Positions 16,377 through 25,057 of a DNA stretch of 64,000 nt are shown here, piece after piece; the stretch's first letter is position 1; each line of letters starts with the position of its first letter. Source of the stretch: an uncultured Oscillospiraceae bacterium (GTDB lineage: Bacteria > Bacillota > Clostridia > Oscillospirales > Oscillospiraceae); contig CAKTFW010000001.1 in assembly GCA_934561175.1 (NCBI GenBank), positions 62,001 to 126,000 on the forward strand, given 5' to 3'. Position numbers and translations under genes: made by a program. A model generated the notes under the pieces. That model was not told the DNA's origin. It saw nothing but the letters and a program-made list of their open reading frames with translations, and did not search any database.

Positions 16377-16882
16377 CAGAATTCTTCTACCGCTCGGCTC
16401 ACCCGAATTGCTGTGTCTTCAATCCGCTGCATCCCGGTGCAGTCAACAATCAGGTCTGCCGCCTCTGCATAGTGCGGCGTACGCACCGTATACAGGTCTG
16501 CAATGCTCTGTCCAGGTTCCAATGTAATTCCACGCGCGCTGATGTCACCCAAACGCCCAACCAATTCTTCCAGCGAGAGTTGCAAATAGACGATCGGTCC
16601 CAGCGTTTTCAAGTGCGCAATACTCCGCGTCCGTTCAATCACGCTGCCACCTGGTGCAATAACCGTATTCTTTGTCTGAACCGAACAAATGGTGTCCGCT
16701 TCGGTCTCCAGGAAATTCTCACGGCCGCGTTGGTTAATCAACTCCTGCAGCCGCATTCCTTCCTGCTGCTGAATCAGCAGATCTGTATCGACAAAGTCCA
16801 TACCGCGAATTTTGGCTAAGACTACGCCAACCGTACTTTTTCCGGAGCCCGGCATTCCAATCAGTGTAATATTATTCTTCAT
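16364..16882 (-). CDS. Shikimate kinase-like P-loop kinase (divergent paralogue)
   Basis: 172 residues. Walker A is GMPGSGKST, FVDTDLLIQ carries the Asp that holds the shikimate hydroxyl, and the lid Arg (SARGI) and RTPHYAEAAD Arg are present. The substrate Arg normally in the FR of GExxFR is missing (ENFLETE), and the usual GGG is GGS. A canonical AroK is encoded at 32751-33242 inside the aromatic operon, so this copy may phosphorylate another small hydroxyl compound. Start at 16882 follows AAGGAG and overlaps the upstream transporter gene by 11 bases. Confidence 0.75.
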   Translation of the reverse strand: MKNNITLIGMPGSGKSTVGVVLAKIRGMDFVDTDLLIQQQEGMRLQELINQRGRENFLETEADTICSVQTKNTVIAPGGSVIERTRSIAHLKTLGPIVYLQLSLEELVGRLGDISARGITLEPGQSIADLYTVRTPHYAEAADLIVDCTGMQRIEDTAIRVSRAVEEFWKMQ

Positions 16883-17786
16883 GACTTTTCTCCTTCTTCC
16901 GTGGGCGCGTCGGAAGCTGCGCATAAATCACGGCCGCAAACATCAACAGGCACCCCACCGCCTCCCGTGGTGTTGGAATCTGGTGAAGCAGCAAAATACC
17001 GCCCACTACGGCAAAAACCGACTCCAAACTCATAATCAAAGTCGCCGTCGTCGGTTCCGCATACCGCTGGCCAACAATCTGCAGCGTATAGCCAACCCCA
17101 CAAGACATTACACCTGCATAGGCAATCGGCAGCCACGCAGTTTCAAGCACCTGCAAAGTCGGCTGCTCCACTGCCGCCATCGGGATCGCCGCCAACAGGC
17201 CGGAAACCAGAAATTGTACGCAGGAAAGCTCCACGCCATCAACACCAGCGGCAAAGTGATCAACCACCAGAATATGTACCGCAAAGCATACCGCGCAAAG
17301 CGCTACGAAGGTGTCGCCCCGGCTCAGCCGAAATGAGCCGGACATACTCAAAAGATACAGCCCAATTGCCGCAATCACGACACAAATCCAGATTTTCGCT
17401 GGAATCCGGCGGTGCAGGAACAAACCGAAGATCGGCACCAGCAAGACATACATCGTTGTAATAAATCCAGCCTTTCCCACCGTCGTATACTGAATTCCAA
17501 TCTGCTGCAGGCAGGAAGCGATGCACAGCATCGTCCCGCAGCAAATTCCGCCAATTACAAGCCGCCGTTTTTCACCGGATTTCCACTGCTTGGAATGTCT
17601 GAAATTTCGCACCGCCAGATAGAGCACCAGAACAGCTGCTCCTAAAATGCTGCGTACAGACTGAAAAGTAAACGGTCCTACATAATCCATTGCAGTACTC
17701 TGCGCCACAAAGGCAAAGCCCCAGACAAGCGCCGTAATCAATAGCACCACATTGCCGCGCCAGCGCCGCATTGCTCTCTGCTCCAT
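16872..17786 (-). CDS. DMT-superfamily transporter (EamA family)
   Basis: 304 residues with ten predicted membrane helices in two EamA halves (about 12-140 and 155-290), the second ending in AVGCLLMFAAVIYAQL. These carriers export metabolites, often amino acids. AAAGGAG lies 14 bases before the chosen ATG; an ATG five codons later is also possible. It shares a message with the kinase-like gene downstream. The substrate is unknown. Confidence 0.82.
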   Translation of the reverse strand: MEQRAMRRWRGNVVLLITALVWGFAFVAQSTAMDYVGPFTFQSVRSILGAAVLVLYLAVRNFRHSKQWKSGEKRRLVIGGICCGTMLCIASCLQQIGIQYTTVGKAGFITTMYVLLVPIFGLFLHRRIPAKIWICVVIAAIGLYLLSMSGSFRLSRGDTFVALCAVCFAVHILVVDHFAAGVDGVELSCVQFLVSGLLAAIPMAAVEQPTLQVLETAWLPIAYAGVMSCGVGYTLQIVGQRYAEPTTATLIMSLESVFAVVGGILLLHQIPTPREAVGCLLMFAAVIYAQLPTRPRKKEKSHEE

Positions 17787-17859
17787 CGGTCAATAATCGT
17801 CTCCTTTTGCAAAATTGTTATTTATTATAGCACATTTTCACAAAAAAGCGATGATTTTC

Positions 17860-17888
17860 TTGACGCACTGAAAATTCCGTGCTACAAT
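17860..17888 (+). promoter_or_regulatory. Promoter of the lysine-riboswitch transcript
   Basis: TTGACG and TACAAT with a 17-base spacer directly before the riboswitch. Confidence 0.7.
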
Positions 17889-18060
17889 GGGCGGGAACAG
17901 AGGTGCGAAACCGATGAGTACTCCGCGCTAAGCCAGGCAGCGCAGCGGAGGAAAGGTGTTTTCGCCGAAGGGTTACCGGGTGCCTGACCGGTAATACCTG
18001 GGACGACGGAGAATATCCGGCGTACTGTCGCGGAATCGCGGAGCGCTGTGAATTGCCCTA
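17888..18060 (+). promoter_or_regulatory. Lysine riboswitch (L box)
   Basis: The conserved L-box landmarks appear in order: AGAGGTGCG, GATGAGTA, GGAGGAAAGGTG, GCCGAAGG, CTGGGA and ACTGTC. A closing helix GGGC/GCCC joins about 17889-17892 to 18055-18058. A 17-bp terminator stem follows, so lysine probably stops transcription of the antiporter gene. Confidence 0.92.
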
Positions 18061-18073
18061 TTCTCTCAGTATT

Positions 18074-18113
18074 ATTGCGGGCATGGAACGCGTTCCATGC
18101 CCGCAATTTTTTA
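18074..18113 (+). terminator. Riboswitch-controlled terminator
   Basis: Perfect 17-bp palindromic stem, 18074-18090 with 18091-18107, followed by TTTTTT. It is the expression platform of the lysine riboswitch, 17 bases before the start codon. Confidence 0.88.
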
Positions 18114-18129
18114 TGGGAAAGAGGATATT

Positions 18130-19737
18130 ATGAAAAAGAAAGCGATTATCCTGGGCGTACTTCTGGTTGTCATCATCGCTGTTCTGGTGAAGGCTTCCAT
18201 GATGCCGGTTCTGCCGGATGTAGAAAATTGCCCCACTTACGCAACCATCTATGCACTGCTCCCGCCTGTCATTGCCATCGCGCTCGCACTGATTACCAAA
18301 GAGGTCTACTCCTCGCTGTTCATTGGTATTCTGACTGGCGGCCTGCTCTACTCCAACTTTTCCTTTGAAGGAACCATCCTGCATGTTTTTGAAGGCGGCA
18401 TCGTCAGTGTACTGGCAGATTCCTACAATGTCGGCATTCTGATCTTCCTGGTGATCCTGGGTGCAATGGTCTGTCTGATGAACCGCGCCGGTGGTTCTGC
18501 TGCTTTTGGCCGTTGGGCTTCCAAAAATATCAAATCCCGTGTCGGTGCGCAGCTTGCTACCATCACACTCGGCATTTTGATTTTTATCGATGATTACTTC
18601 AACTGCCTGACTGTCGGATCCGTCATGCGTCCGGTGACTGACAAGCACAATATCTCCCGCGTCAAACTGGCATATCTGATTGATGCCACCGCGGCGCCTG
18701 TCTGTATCATCGCTCCGATCTCTTCCTGGGCTGCAGCCGTGTCCAGCTATGTGGAAGATGGTTCCGGCCTCTCCCTGTTCATCAAGGCAATTCCCTTTAA
18801 CTTCTACGCCTTGCTGACCATTATCATGATGATTGGTATCGCTGTTTTCAAGGTCGACTATGGCCCGATGGCCCGTTATGAAAAGAACGCCCGTGAAAAC
18901 GGTGATCTGTTCTCCGGCGTCAACCCTTACGCTACTGCCGATGCCGACAATGAAAACACCCATGGGCTTGTCATCGATCTGGTTCTTCCCATTATCGTTC
19001 TGATTATCAGCTGCGTCATTGGTATGATCTATTCCGGCGGCTTTTTTGACGGCGTCAGCTTTGTAGACGCATTTTCAAACTGCGATGCTTCAATCGGTCT
19101 GGTGCTTGGTTCCTCATTCGCACTGGTCTTTACTATCATCTTTTACCTGTGCCGCCGCTCCATGTCGTTCCGCGATATCATGGGGTGCATTCCCGAAGGC
19201 TTCAAAGCGATGGTTCCCGCTATTTTAATTCTGACCTTCGCCTGGTCTCTGAAGGCTATGACTGACAGCTTGGGTGCAAAATACTTCGTCGAAGGTCTTG
19301 TCAAAGGTTCTGCTGCCGGTCTGCAGCTCTTCCTTCCTGCCATTGTCTTTGCAATCGGCTGCTTCTTGGCATTTGCAACCGGCACCAGCTGGGGTACTTT
19401 CGGTATTCTGATTCCGATCACATTGTCTGTTTTCCCGTTGGACAATCCGATGGGTATCATCTGTGTCTCTGCCTGTATGGCCGGTGCTGTCTGCGGCGAC
19501 CACTGCTCGCCAATTTCCGATACCACAATTATGGCCTCTGCCGGCGCACAGTGTGACCATGTCAACCATGTTTCCACGCAGCTTCCCTACGCCATCACCA
19601 TTGCAGTCATCTCCTGCATTTGCTATCTGCTGGCCGGCCTGTTTACTTACTTCGGTCTGCCCGGTCTGATTGCGCTACCGATTGGTATCGCACTGACCAT
19701 CGGCTTGCTGCTGGCTCTGCGTAAAAAATCTGCTTAA
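18130..19737 (+). CDS. NhaC-family antiporter, probable lysine transporter
   Basis: 535 residues with about 12 membrane helices. GTSWGTFGI, GDHCSPISDTTI and DDYFNCLTVGSVMRP are hallmarks of the NhaC Na+/H+ antiporter family. An earlier ATG at 18097 lies inside the terminator stem, so the ATG at 18130 (behind AAGAGGA) is the start. Comparative genomics has linked lysine riboswitches to NhaC-type proteins proposed as lysine transporters, so lysine uptake or exchange is more likely than pH control. Single gene with its own terminator. Confidence 0.88.
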   Translation: MKKKAIILGVLLVVIIAVLVKASMMPVLPDVENCPTYATIYALLPPVIAIALALITKEVYSSLFIGILTGGLLYSNFSFEGTILHVFEGGIVSVLADSYNVGILIFLVILGAMVCLMNRAGGSAAFGRWASKNIKSRVGAQLATITLGILIFIDDYFNCLTVGSVMRPVTDKHNISRVKLAYLIDATAAPVCIIAPISSWAAAVSSYVEDGSGLSLFIKAIPFNFYALLTIIMMIGIAVFKVDYGPMARYEKNARENGDLFSGVNPYATADADNENTHGLVIDLVLPIIVLIISCVIGMIYSGGFFDGVSFVDAFSNCDASIGLVLGSSFALVFTIIFYLCRRSMSFRDIMGCIPEGFKAMVPAILILTFAWSLKAMTDSLGAKYFVEGLVKGSAAGLQLFLPAIVFAIGCFLAFATGTSWGTFGILIPITLSVFPLDNPMGIICVSACMAGAVCGDHCSPISDTTIMASAGAQCDHVNHVSTQLPYAITIAVISCICYLLAGLFTYFGLPGLIALPIGIALTIGLLLALRKKSA

Positions 19738-19752
19738 AACAACCCATACTCC

Positions 19753-19793
19753 AAAATCGCCTGCCCGTTTTTTCTGGGCAGGCGATTTTTCGC
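19753..19793 (+). terminator. Intrinsic terminator
   Basis: 14-bp stem, 19753-19766 with 19776-19789, and a T-run. Confidence 0.85.
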
Positions 19794-19992
19794 AGATGAC
19801 AGCCTTTCAGTAATACCGCACAGGAAAGTTCCACATCTCTTTACAACAATCAATTAAGTTCCCCCATACCACTTATCCATAACCAATCCACTGCAACGGT
19901 TCCTAAGCTATACAATACAGCCACCAATCAAATGAAGAGCGGCAGGCTTATAGCCTGCCGCTCTTCGAAACAATATTATGGGAACTGTCAAT
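19794..19992. other. Intergenic stretch between convergent genes
   Basis: Between the NhaC terminator and the sstT stop. It holds a 15-bp stem at 19934-19966 that terminates sstT on the minus strand; the T-tract after it is poor (ATTTGATT). Nothing else was recognised. Confidence 0.6.
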
Positions 19993-21216
19993 TTACAGCG
20001 GCAGTTCCCGGCCTTCCTCGCGCCACTTGTGGAATTCTGCAGCAGCTGCAAACAGGACATCGGAGGAAGAATTCAGTGCCGTCTCGCAGGAATCCTGTAC
20101 AACACCGATAATAAAACCAACGCCAACAACCTGCATAGCAACATCTGCCGAGATGCCAAACAGCGAGCATGCCAGCGGAATCAACAGCAACGAGCCGCCT
20201 GCCACACCAGATGCACCGCAAGCAGAAGCTGCCGCCAACACGCTGAGGATAATTGCTGTGGGGATATCCACCGAAATGCCCAGCGTGTGAACCGCTGCCA
20301 TTGCCATGACGGAAACGGTAACAGCAGCGCCAGCCATGTTGATCGTAGCACCAAGCGGAATCGAAACAGAGTACATATCCTCATCCAGGCCCAGCTTCTC
20401 ACACAGCTCCATATTCACTGGAATGTTTGCGGCAGAGCTGCGGGTAAAGAATGCGGTGATACCGCTTTCCCGCAGGCAGCGCAGTACCAGCGGATAAGGA
20501 TTCTTCCTGGTGCAGCAGAATACCATAATCGGGTTTACTACAAATGCAATAAACAGCATGCAACCAACCAAAACCAGCAGCAGTCTGCCATACTCCGTGA
20601 AGATCTCCAGACCATTTGTAGCAACCGTATTGTAAACTAGTCCCAAAATGCCCAGCGGTGCCATACTGATGACCCAACGAACTGCCAGAGACACTGCATC
20701 GGACAAATCGCCGATGACCTCTTTCGTTCTCTCCGATGCATGACGCAGTGCAACACCAAAGATAATAGACCAGGCCAGAATGCCAACATAATTGCCCTCA
20801 ATGATGCCTTTGATCGGGTTGGAAACAATATTCATCAGGAGCGTCTCCAGCACCTCGCCGATACCGCTCGGTGCAACAGTCTCGCCTGCCACCTCCGTCA
20901 GTGTCAGCGTTACCGGGAAGGCAAAGCTTGCAATGACAGCAACAACAGCAGCCAGGAAAGTACCAAGCAGATACAGCGCCAGCACCAACTTCATATTGCC
21001 GGATTTACCAGCTTTGGCATGCGCCAATGCGCTGATAACCAGGACAAAAACCAGAACCGGAGCAACCGCCTTCAGTGCGCCGACGAATAAATCGCCTAGC
21101 ACTGCAATAATCGATGCCTGCGGCACCAGCAATCCCAGTGCAGCACCAATTACCATGCCAACTAGGATCCGTTTCACCAGACTAATCTGGTTCCACTTTT
21201 CGAAGAATTTCTTCAT
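19993..21216 (-). CDS. sstT: Serine/threonine:Na+ symporter
   Basis: 407 residues of the dicarboxylate/amino acid:cation symporter family. SSAANIPVNMELCEKLGL, SIPLGATINMAGAA and GVVQDSCETALNSSSD are SstT signatures, the last being the hairpin 2/substrate region. It imports serine and threonine with sodium. The ATG at 21216 was chosen for the KKFFEKWNQISLVKRI N-terminus common to SstT; ATGs at 21228 and 21234 are alternatives. Monocistronic. Confidence 0.9.
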   Translation of the reverse strand: MKKFFEKWNQISLVKRILVGMVIGAALGLLVPQASIIAVLGDLFVGALKAVAPVLVFVLVISALAHAKAGKSGNMKLVLALYLLGTFLAAVVAVIASFAFPVTLTLTEVAGETVAPSGIGEVLETLLMNIVSNPIKGIIEGNYVGILAWSIIFGVALRHASERTKEVIGDLSDAVSLAVRWVISMAPLGILGLVYNTVATNGLEIFTEYGRLLLVLVGCMLFIAFVVNPIMVFCCTRKNPYPLVLRCLRESGITAFFTRSSAANIPVNMELCEKLGLDEDMYSVSIPLGATINMAGAAVTVSVMAMAAVHTLGISVDIPTAIILSVLAAASACGASGVAGGSLLLIPLACSLFGISADVAMQVVGVGFIIGVVQDSCETALNSSSDVLFAAAAEFHKWREEGRELPL

Positions 21217-21259
21217 GAATCTACTCATCCCCATTTTAATTTTTATAGAAAACGATATT

Positions 21260-21288
21260 ATTCTACCGTTTTGCAGGGAATAAGTCAA
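21260..21288 (-). promoter_or_regulatory. Sigma-A promoter of sstT
   Basis: TTGACT and TAGAAT with a 17-base spacer, 44 bases before the chosen start codon. Confidence 0.65.
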
Positions 21289-21390
21289 ACTTTTTTCATT
21301 TTATAAGCATTTCCAACAAAAAACCGCAGGATTCGTGTTCTATTGGTTCCCAACGAATTTCTAAATTCGCATTTGCATTTTCCAGCAAAA

Positions 21391-21424
21391 CAAAAAGGAA
21401 GACACGATGATATCGTGTCTTCCT
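21391..21424 (-). terminator. Terminator of the tRNA-Val gene
   Basis: A 13-bp stem (21396-21408 with 21412-21424) begins at the encoded CCA end and is followed by a T-run on the minus strand. Confidence 0.85.
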
Positions 21425-21499
21425 GGTGGAAACGACCGGGCTCGAACCGATGACCCCTTGCGTGTGAAGCAAGTGCTCTCCCTGCTGAGCTACGCTTCC
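21424..21499 (-). tRNA. tRNA-Val, anticodon CAC
   Basis: Full cloverleaf on the minus strand: acceptor GGAAGCG/CGTTTCC, D-arm TAGCTCAGCAGGGAGAGC, anticodon stem CTTGC/GCAAG with loop TTCACAC (anticodon CAC, reading GUG), T-arm with GGTTCGAGCC, discriminator A and an encoded CCA. Confidence 0.95.
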
Positions 21500-21564
21500 A
21501 GTTATCACATTAGCTTAATTATGATATCAGTTTTTGATTCAAAAATCAACCGCTAATTTCACTT

Positions 21565-21607
21565 TTTTCAAAAATCTCGGATGTGCGAACCGGCACATCC
21601 GAGATTT
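21565..21607 (-). terminator. Terminator of the phosphoribosyltransferase gene
   Basis: 15-bp stem AAATCTCGGATGTGC with its complement, followed on the minus strand by TTTTTGAAAAAA. Confidence 0.85.
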
Positions 21608-21613
21608 CAGCTT

Positions 21614-22168
21614 TTACTCCTTAATCTGACCGTTGCGGTCAAACACCGGCAATTTTTCCAGGTAAATCAGATCGTCCCGCGCCTGCGCGTCTCCCTCTGC
21701 CAGGATCGTTGCGCGGCCGCATACTGTGCCGCCTGCATGCTGTACCAACTTTTCAAGCGCTGCCAGCGACTCACCGGTGGAAGCAACATCATCCACCAGC
21801 AGAATGCGCTTGCCACGCATCAGCTCTGCTTCATAGCCGTCTAAATACAGGTGCTGTTTATGTGCCGTGGTAATGGAATCAACCTCAACCTCAAAAACAT
21901 TCTGCATATAGAGCTTTGCACCCTTGCGCGCAACCAGGTAACGCTGATTGCCCGCCTGGCGTGCCATCTCATGGATCAACGGAATTCCCTTTGCCTCAGC
22001 CGTCAGCATATAATCATAATCTGGGACGCGCGCCAAAAGCTCTTTCGCGCAGGCCGTAGTCAATTCCGGATCTCCAAAAATAATAAATGCGGCGATGTAA
22101 AGATCTTCAGAAACAGGACACAACGGCAAAGATCGGTCCAGTCCCGCAATCTTCATCTGATAGTTCAT
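21614..22168 (-). CDS. Type I phosphoribosyltransferase, adenine PRTase-like
   Basis: 184 residues. The PRPP-binding motif ILLVDDVASTGES is near residue 125, and the N-terminal AAFIIFGDPELT and EAKGIPLIHEMA blocks match the Apt/Xpt-like PRTases. It probably salvages a purine base using PRPP. The ATG at 22168 has GAGAGGGT; longer starts lack one. It is divergent from a purine permease gene, fitting uptake and salvage of the same bases. The exact base is not certain. Confidence 0.82.
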   Translation of the reverse strand: MNYQMKIAGLDRSLPLCPVSEDLYIAAFIIFGDPELTTACAKELLARVPDYDYMLTAEAKGIPLIHEMARQAGNQRYLVARKGAKLYMQNVFEVEVDSITTAHKQHLYLDGYEAELMRGKRILLVDDVASTGESLAALEKLVQHAGGTVCGRATILAEGDAQARDDLIYLEKLPVFDRNGQIKE

Positions 22169-22226
22169 AATTGTACCCTCTCTTTCAGCTGGAACGCAGG
22201 ACTGCGCCGCCCAGCTTTCTGTTTTT

Positions 22227-22254
22227 ATTATAGCGCAGATACTGGGATTGTCAA
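22227..22254 (-). promoter_or_regulatory. Promoter of the phosphoribosyltransferase gene
   Basis: TTGACA and TATAAT on the minus strand with a 16-base spacer. Confidence 0.75.
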
Positions 22255-22318
22255 TTTCTACCGTATAGACCCGGTCGTCTTTTTTCCGCAAAATCCCGTG
22301 TTTTTTGCATATTTTGGC

Positions 22319-22347
22319 TTGTCAAATTTAGGAGTTCTATGTAGAAT
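22319..22347 (+). promoter_or_regulatory. Promoter of the purine permease gene
   Basis: TTGTCA and TAGAAT with a 17-base spacer. The leader to the TTG start is about 122 nt and contains a hairpin around 22391-22422, but the purine riboswitch core was not found. Confidence 0.6.
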
Positions 22348-22475
22348 AGGCAATGTAAGTTTCGCTCCCGGCAAAAGCCTAACAGCAGGGAAAATCACCG
22401 TCGATTATCCCCTGATTCAATCTGAAGGCTGCACACCGAAAGCGGAGCTACGGAAGATTAAGGGAGGAGATCCTG

Positions 22476-23903
22476 TTGGAGAAAATTTTCAAATTATCCC
22501 AAAATGGTACCAATGCCAAAACAGAGATTTTGGCCGGTCTGACAACCTTCATGACGATGGCTTACATCATCGCCCTGAACCCCAATTTGTTGACCGGATT
22601 TGGCGCCAATGGCGGTCCGGAGCTCTGGAACGCCGTATTTCTGGCTACCTGCATTGCCTCTGCAGCCGCGATGTTTATCATGGCGTTTGCCGCAAACAAG
22701 CCGTTTGCATTGGCGCCCGGCATGGGCCTGAACAGCTTCTTTGCAGTCGTTGTCACCAATATCGTGGCCATCACCGGTATGACCTACCTGGAATCCTTCC
22801 AGGCCGCTCTGTGCATCATCCTGATCGAGGGCCTGGTATTCGTGATTCTGTCCTTCTTCAGCATTCGTGAGAAGATTGTAGACGCTATTCCGCTCGGCGT
22901 GCGAGCTGGTATCGCCCCTGCAATCGGCCTGATGCTGATGAACATCGGCCTTGGCTCCAATGTGGGCATTTACTCCGAAGCTGGCGGTCCGTTCTATGTC
23001 ATGCGTGACTTCTTTGGCGCGCTGACCCCTGCACTGATTCGGGACAACATGGGCTCCGGCTATCCGGAAATGGTTCTGACCGTTGTCACCATGTTTATTG
23101 GCCTCTTCGCCATTGCAATTCTTGCAAAGCGTGGCAACCGCGGTGCGGTTTTGCTGGGTATGCTGATTTCCAGTGTTGTGTACTGGGCCGGTGAGTTCCT
23201 GTTCCTACACAACAATCCCTTTGCATCGCTGGCTGGCGCTTCTTTTGTGCCTGCATTTGGCGATCTGGCTTCTACTACCCTGTTTAAGTTTGATTTCGCC
23301 GGTCTGATGAACATCGGCATCTTTACGGTCATTACGCTGGTCATCACCTTCTGCATGATTGATATGTTCGATACCATCGGTACGCTGGTCGGTACCGCTT
23401 CCCGCGCTGGTATGTTGGACAAGAATGGTAAGATGCCCCAGATGAAACAGGCACTGATGGCCGATGCCGTCGGTACCGTCATCGGTGCTGCAACCGGTAC
23501 TTCTACGGTTACTACCTTCATTGAGTCCGCTTCCGGTGTTGAGGCTGGCGGCCGCACAGGTCTGACCGCATTGACCACCGGTATTCTGTTTCTGGCTTGC
23601 ATGTTCCTGGCGCCTGTTGCCGCTGTGATTCCCGCAGCTGCCACTTCCGCTGCGCTGATCTATGTTGGTGTTCTGATGCTCAGCAATCTGAAGAATGTGG
23701 ACTTCGGCGATCTGTATCAGGTTCTGCCCGTTGCACTGATGCTCATTGCCATGCCGATCTCCGGATCCATCGGCCACGGCATCGGTCTGGGTCTGATTTC
23801 CTACACGGTGCTCTCCGTCTTTACTGGCAAGGCAAAAGAAGTCTCCGTTGTAACTTACATCATTTCCCTGCTGTTCATTATCAAGTTCTTCCTGGTTGCC
23901 TAA
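22476..23903 (+). CDS. NCS2-family purine permease (guanine/hypoxanthine type)
   Basis: 475 residues, about 13 membrane segments. AGLTTFMTMAYIIALNP, APGMGLNSFFA and GTSTVTTFIESASGVEAGGRTGLT are signatures of the AzgA/PbuG-like NCS2 group. It takes up purine bases by proton symport. The TTG at 22476 is the start because GGAGGAGAT stands seven bases upstream. Divergent from a purine-type phosphoribosyltransferase. Confidence 0.9.
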   Translation: MEKIFKLSQNGTNAKTEILAGLTTFMTMAYIIALNPNLLTGFGANGGPELWNAVFLATCIASAAAMFIMAFAANKPFALAPGMGLNSFFAVVVTNIVAITGMTYLESFQAALCIILIEGLVFVILSFFSIREKIVDAIPLGVRAGIAPAIGLMLMNIGLGSNVGIYSEAGGPFYVMRDFFGALTPALIRDNMGSGYPEMVLTVVTMFIGLFAIAILAKRGNRGAVLLGMLISSVVYWAGEFLFLHNNPFASLAGASFVPAFGDLASTTLFKFDFAGLMNIGIFTVITLVITFCMIDMFDTIGTLVGTASRAGMLDKNGKMPQMKQALMADAVGTVIGAATGTSTVTTFIESASGVEAGGRTGLTALTTGILFLACMFLAPVAAVIPAAATSAALIYVGVLMLSNLKNVDFGDLYQVLPVALMLIAMPISGSIGHGIGLGLISYTVLSVFTGKAKEVSVVTYIISLLFIIKFFLVA

Positions 23904-23914
23904 GCACACAAGAT

Positions 23915-23957
23915 AAAAACACCTGCAGATGGTTTTTCATCTGCAGGTGTTTTTTTA
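23915..23957 (+). terminator. Terminator of the purine permease gene
   Basis: Stem of about 17 bp (23915-23931 with 23938-23954) and a run of seven T. Confidence 0.88.
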
Positions 23958-24212
23958 TTCTCTTGAAAAAGCTACAATAAAGTTCAATATCACCGTAACT
24001 CCAGCAATTAGAATCGATATTTCGACAACCGCATATCGTATCTGCAATACCGCCAATATCTCCTAAAAACAGTTGCACTTTGATCGTTGTCAATTCTGAG
24101 ATAATCCCCAAATGCAGCAGGCAAGACTTTCAGCAATCAATAATGGCAGGTATCTGACCGCACTCGTTTTAAGATACTTTCAGATTGCAAAAGATGGTAA
24201 TGCGATTGTAAA
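23958..24212. other. AT-rich gap, possible gene remnant
   Basis: No credible gene. On the minus strand one short frame ending at TAA 23957-23955 would encode about 35 mostly hydrophobic residues (core ISILIAGVTVILNFIVAF), as the end of a membrane protein might, but it has no start or ribosome site. This may be the trace of a lost gene. Confidence 0.3.
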
Positions 24213-24261
24213 GAATAAAAAGCAGGCGTTCGGCAATACACCGAACGCCTGCTTTTTATTC
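24213..24261 (-). terminator. Terminator of the abfD-SDR operon
   Basis: Perfect 21-bp stem, 24213-24233 with 24241-24261, with A/T flanks, just after the SDR stop codon on the minus strand. Confidence 0.88.
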
Positions 24262-24276
24262 TGTTTAATGCAAAAA

Positions 24277-25035
24277 TTATTCTGCGCACCAGCCGCCGTC
24301 AACGATGATCGGCTCACCAGTGGTGTAGCTGGAAGCATCGGAGGCCAGGTAGACAGCAGCGCCTGCAATCTCCTCAACCTCACCAAAGCGACGCATTGCA
24401 GTCTTACGCAGCAGGCCGCCGCCGATCTTCTCGTCGGTCAGTTCCTTGCGGTTCAGCTCGGTGATAACATAGCCAGGGCAGATTGCATTGACCTGGATGT
24501 TGTGCTTTGCCCACTCCAGTGCCAGCGCACGAGTCATCTGCAGAACGCCGCCCTTTGCGACGCAATACGGAAGAACCTGCTTATCTGCAACAACGCCCAG
24601 AACAGAAGCAATGCTGATGATCTTGCCGCTCTTCTGCTTGATCATGATCTTACCAGCAGCCTGAGAGCAGAAGAACACTGCACGCAGATCCAGTGCCAGG
24701 ACATGATCAAAATCTTCCTGGGTCAGTTCCTCTGCGCGCTTGGTAATTGCGGAACCTGCGTTATTGACCAGCACATCAACGCGGCCAAATTTCTCCATTA
24801 CAGAGTTGAACAGGTTGTCGATTGCTTCCTGCTTGGTGATATCAGCGGAAATACCAACAGCCTCAACGCCGTACTTTGCAGCGATCTCAGCTGCAACAGC
24901 GTCACACTCGTTCTGCTTACGGCTGCAAATAACGACCTTACCGCCGTTCTCTGCCAGTGCCTCAGCAATGGCCTTACCGATGCCCTTGGTGGAACCGGTA
25001 ATCACACATACCTTACCTTCAACATTGATTTTCAT
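24277..25035 (-). CDS. SDR-family oxidoreductase
   Basis: 252 residues. TGSTKGIGKAIA cofactor loop, NNAGSAIT, the catalytic Ser in SIASVLG and YCVAKGG, and IIVDGGW at the end give a classical SDR, close in style to gluconate 5-dehydrogenase and FabG-like enzymes. As the last gene of the abfD cluster it may oxidise or reduce a hydroxyacid or its CoA ester; the substrate is unknown. AAGGAGGAG precedes its ATG. Confidence 0.85.
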   Translation of the reverse strand: MKINVEGKVCVITGSTKGIGKAIAEALAENGGKVVICSRKQNECDAVAAEIAAKYGVEAVGISADITKQEAIDNLFNSVMEKFGRVDVLVNNAGSAITKRAEELTQEDFDHVLALDLRAVFFCSQAAGKIMIKQKSGKIISIASVLGVVADKQVLPYCVAKGGVLQMTRALALEWAKHNIQVNAICPGYVITELNRKELTDEKIGGGLLRKTAMRRFGEVEEIAGAAVYLASDASSYTTGEPIIVDGGWCAE

Positions 25036-25057
25036 GTGTAAACTCCTCCTTGTTGGA

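Noticed and set aside
18097..18129. Upstream ATG at 18097 as start of the NhaC gene
   Set aside because: It lies inside the riboswitch terminator stem, and the ATG at 18130 has a ribosome site.
21296..21508. 70-codon minus-strand ORF
   Set aside because: It is made of the tRNA-Val gene and its terminator.
22348..22475. Purine riboswitch before the NCS2 permease
   Set aside because: The conserved three-way junction core was not found.
23881..24111. 76-codon minus-strand ORF over the permease end and terminator
   Set aside because: It crosses a strong terminator and the permease 3' end and has no homology-like pattern.
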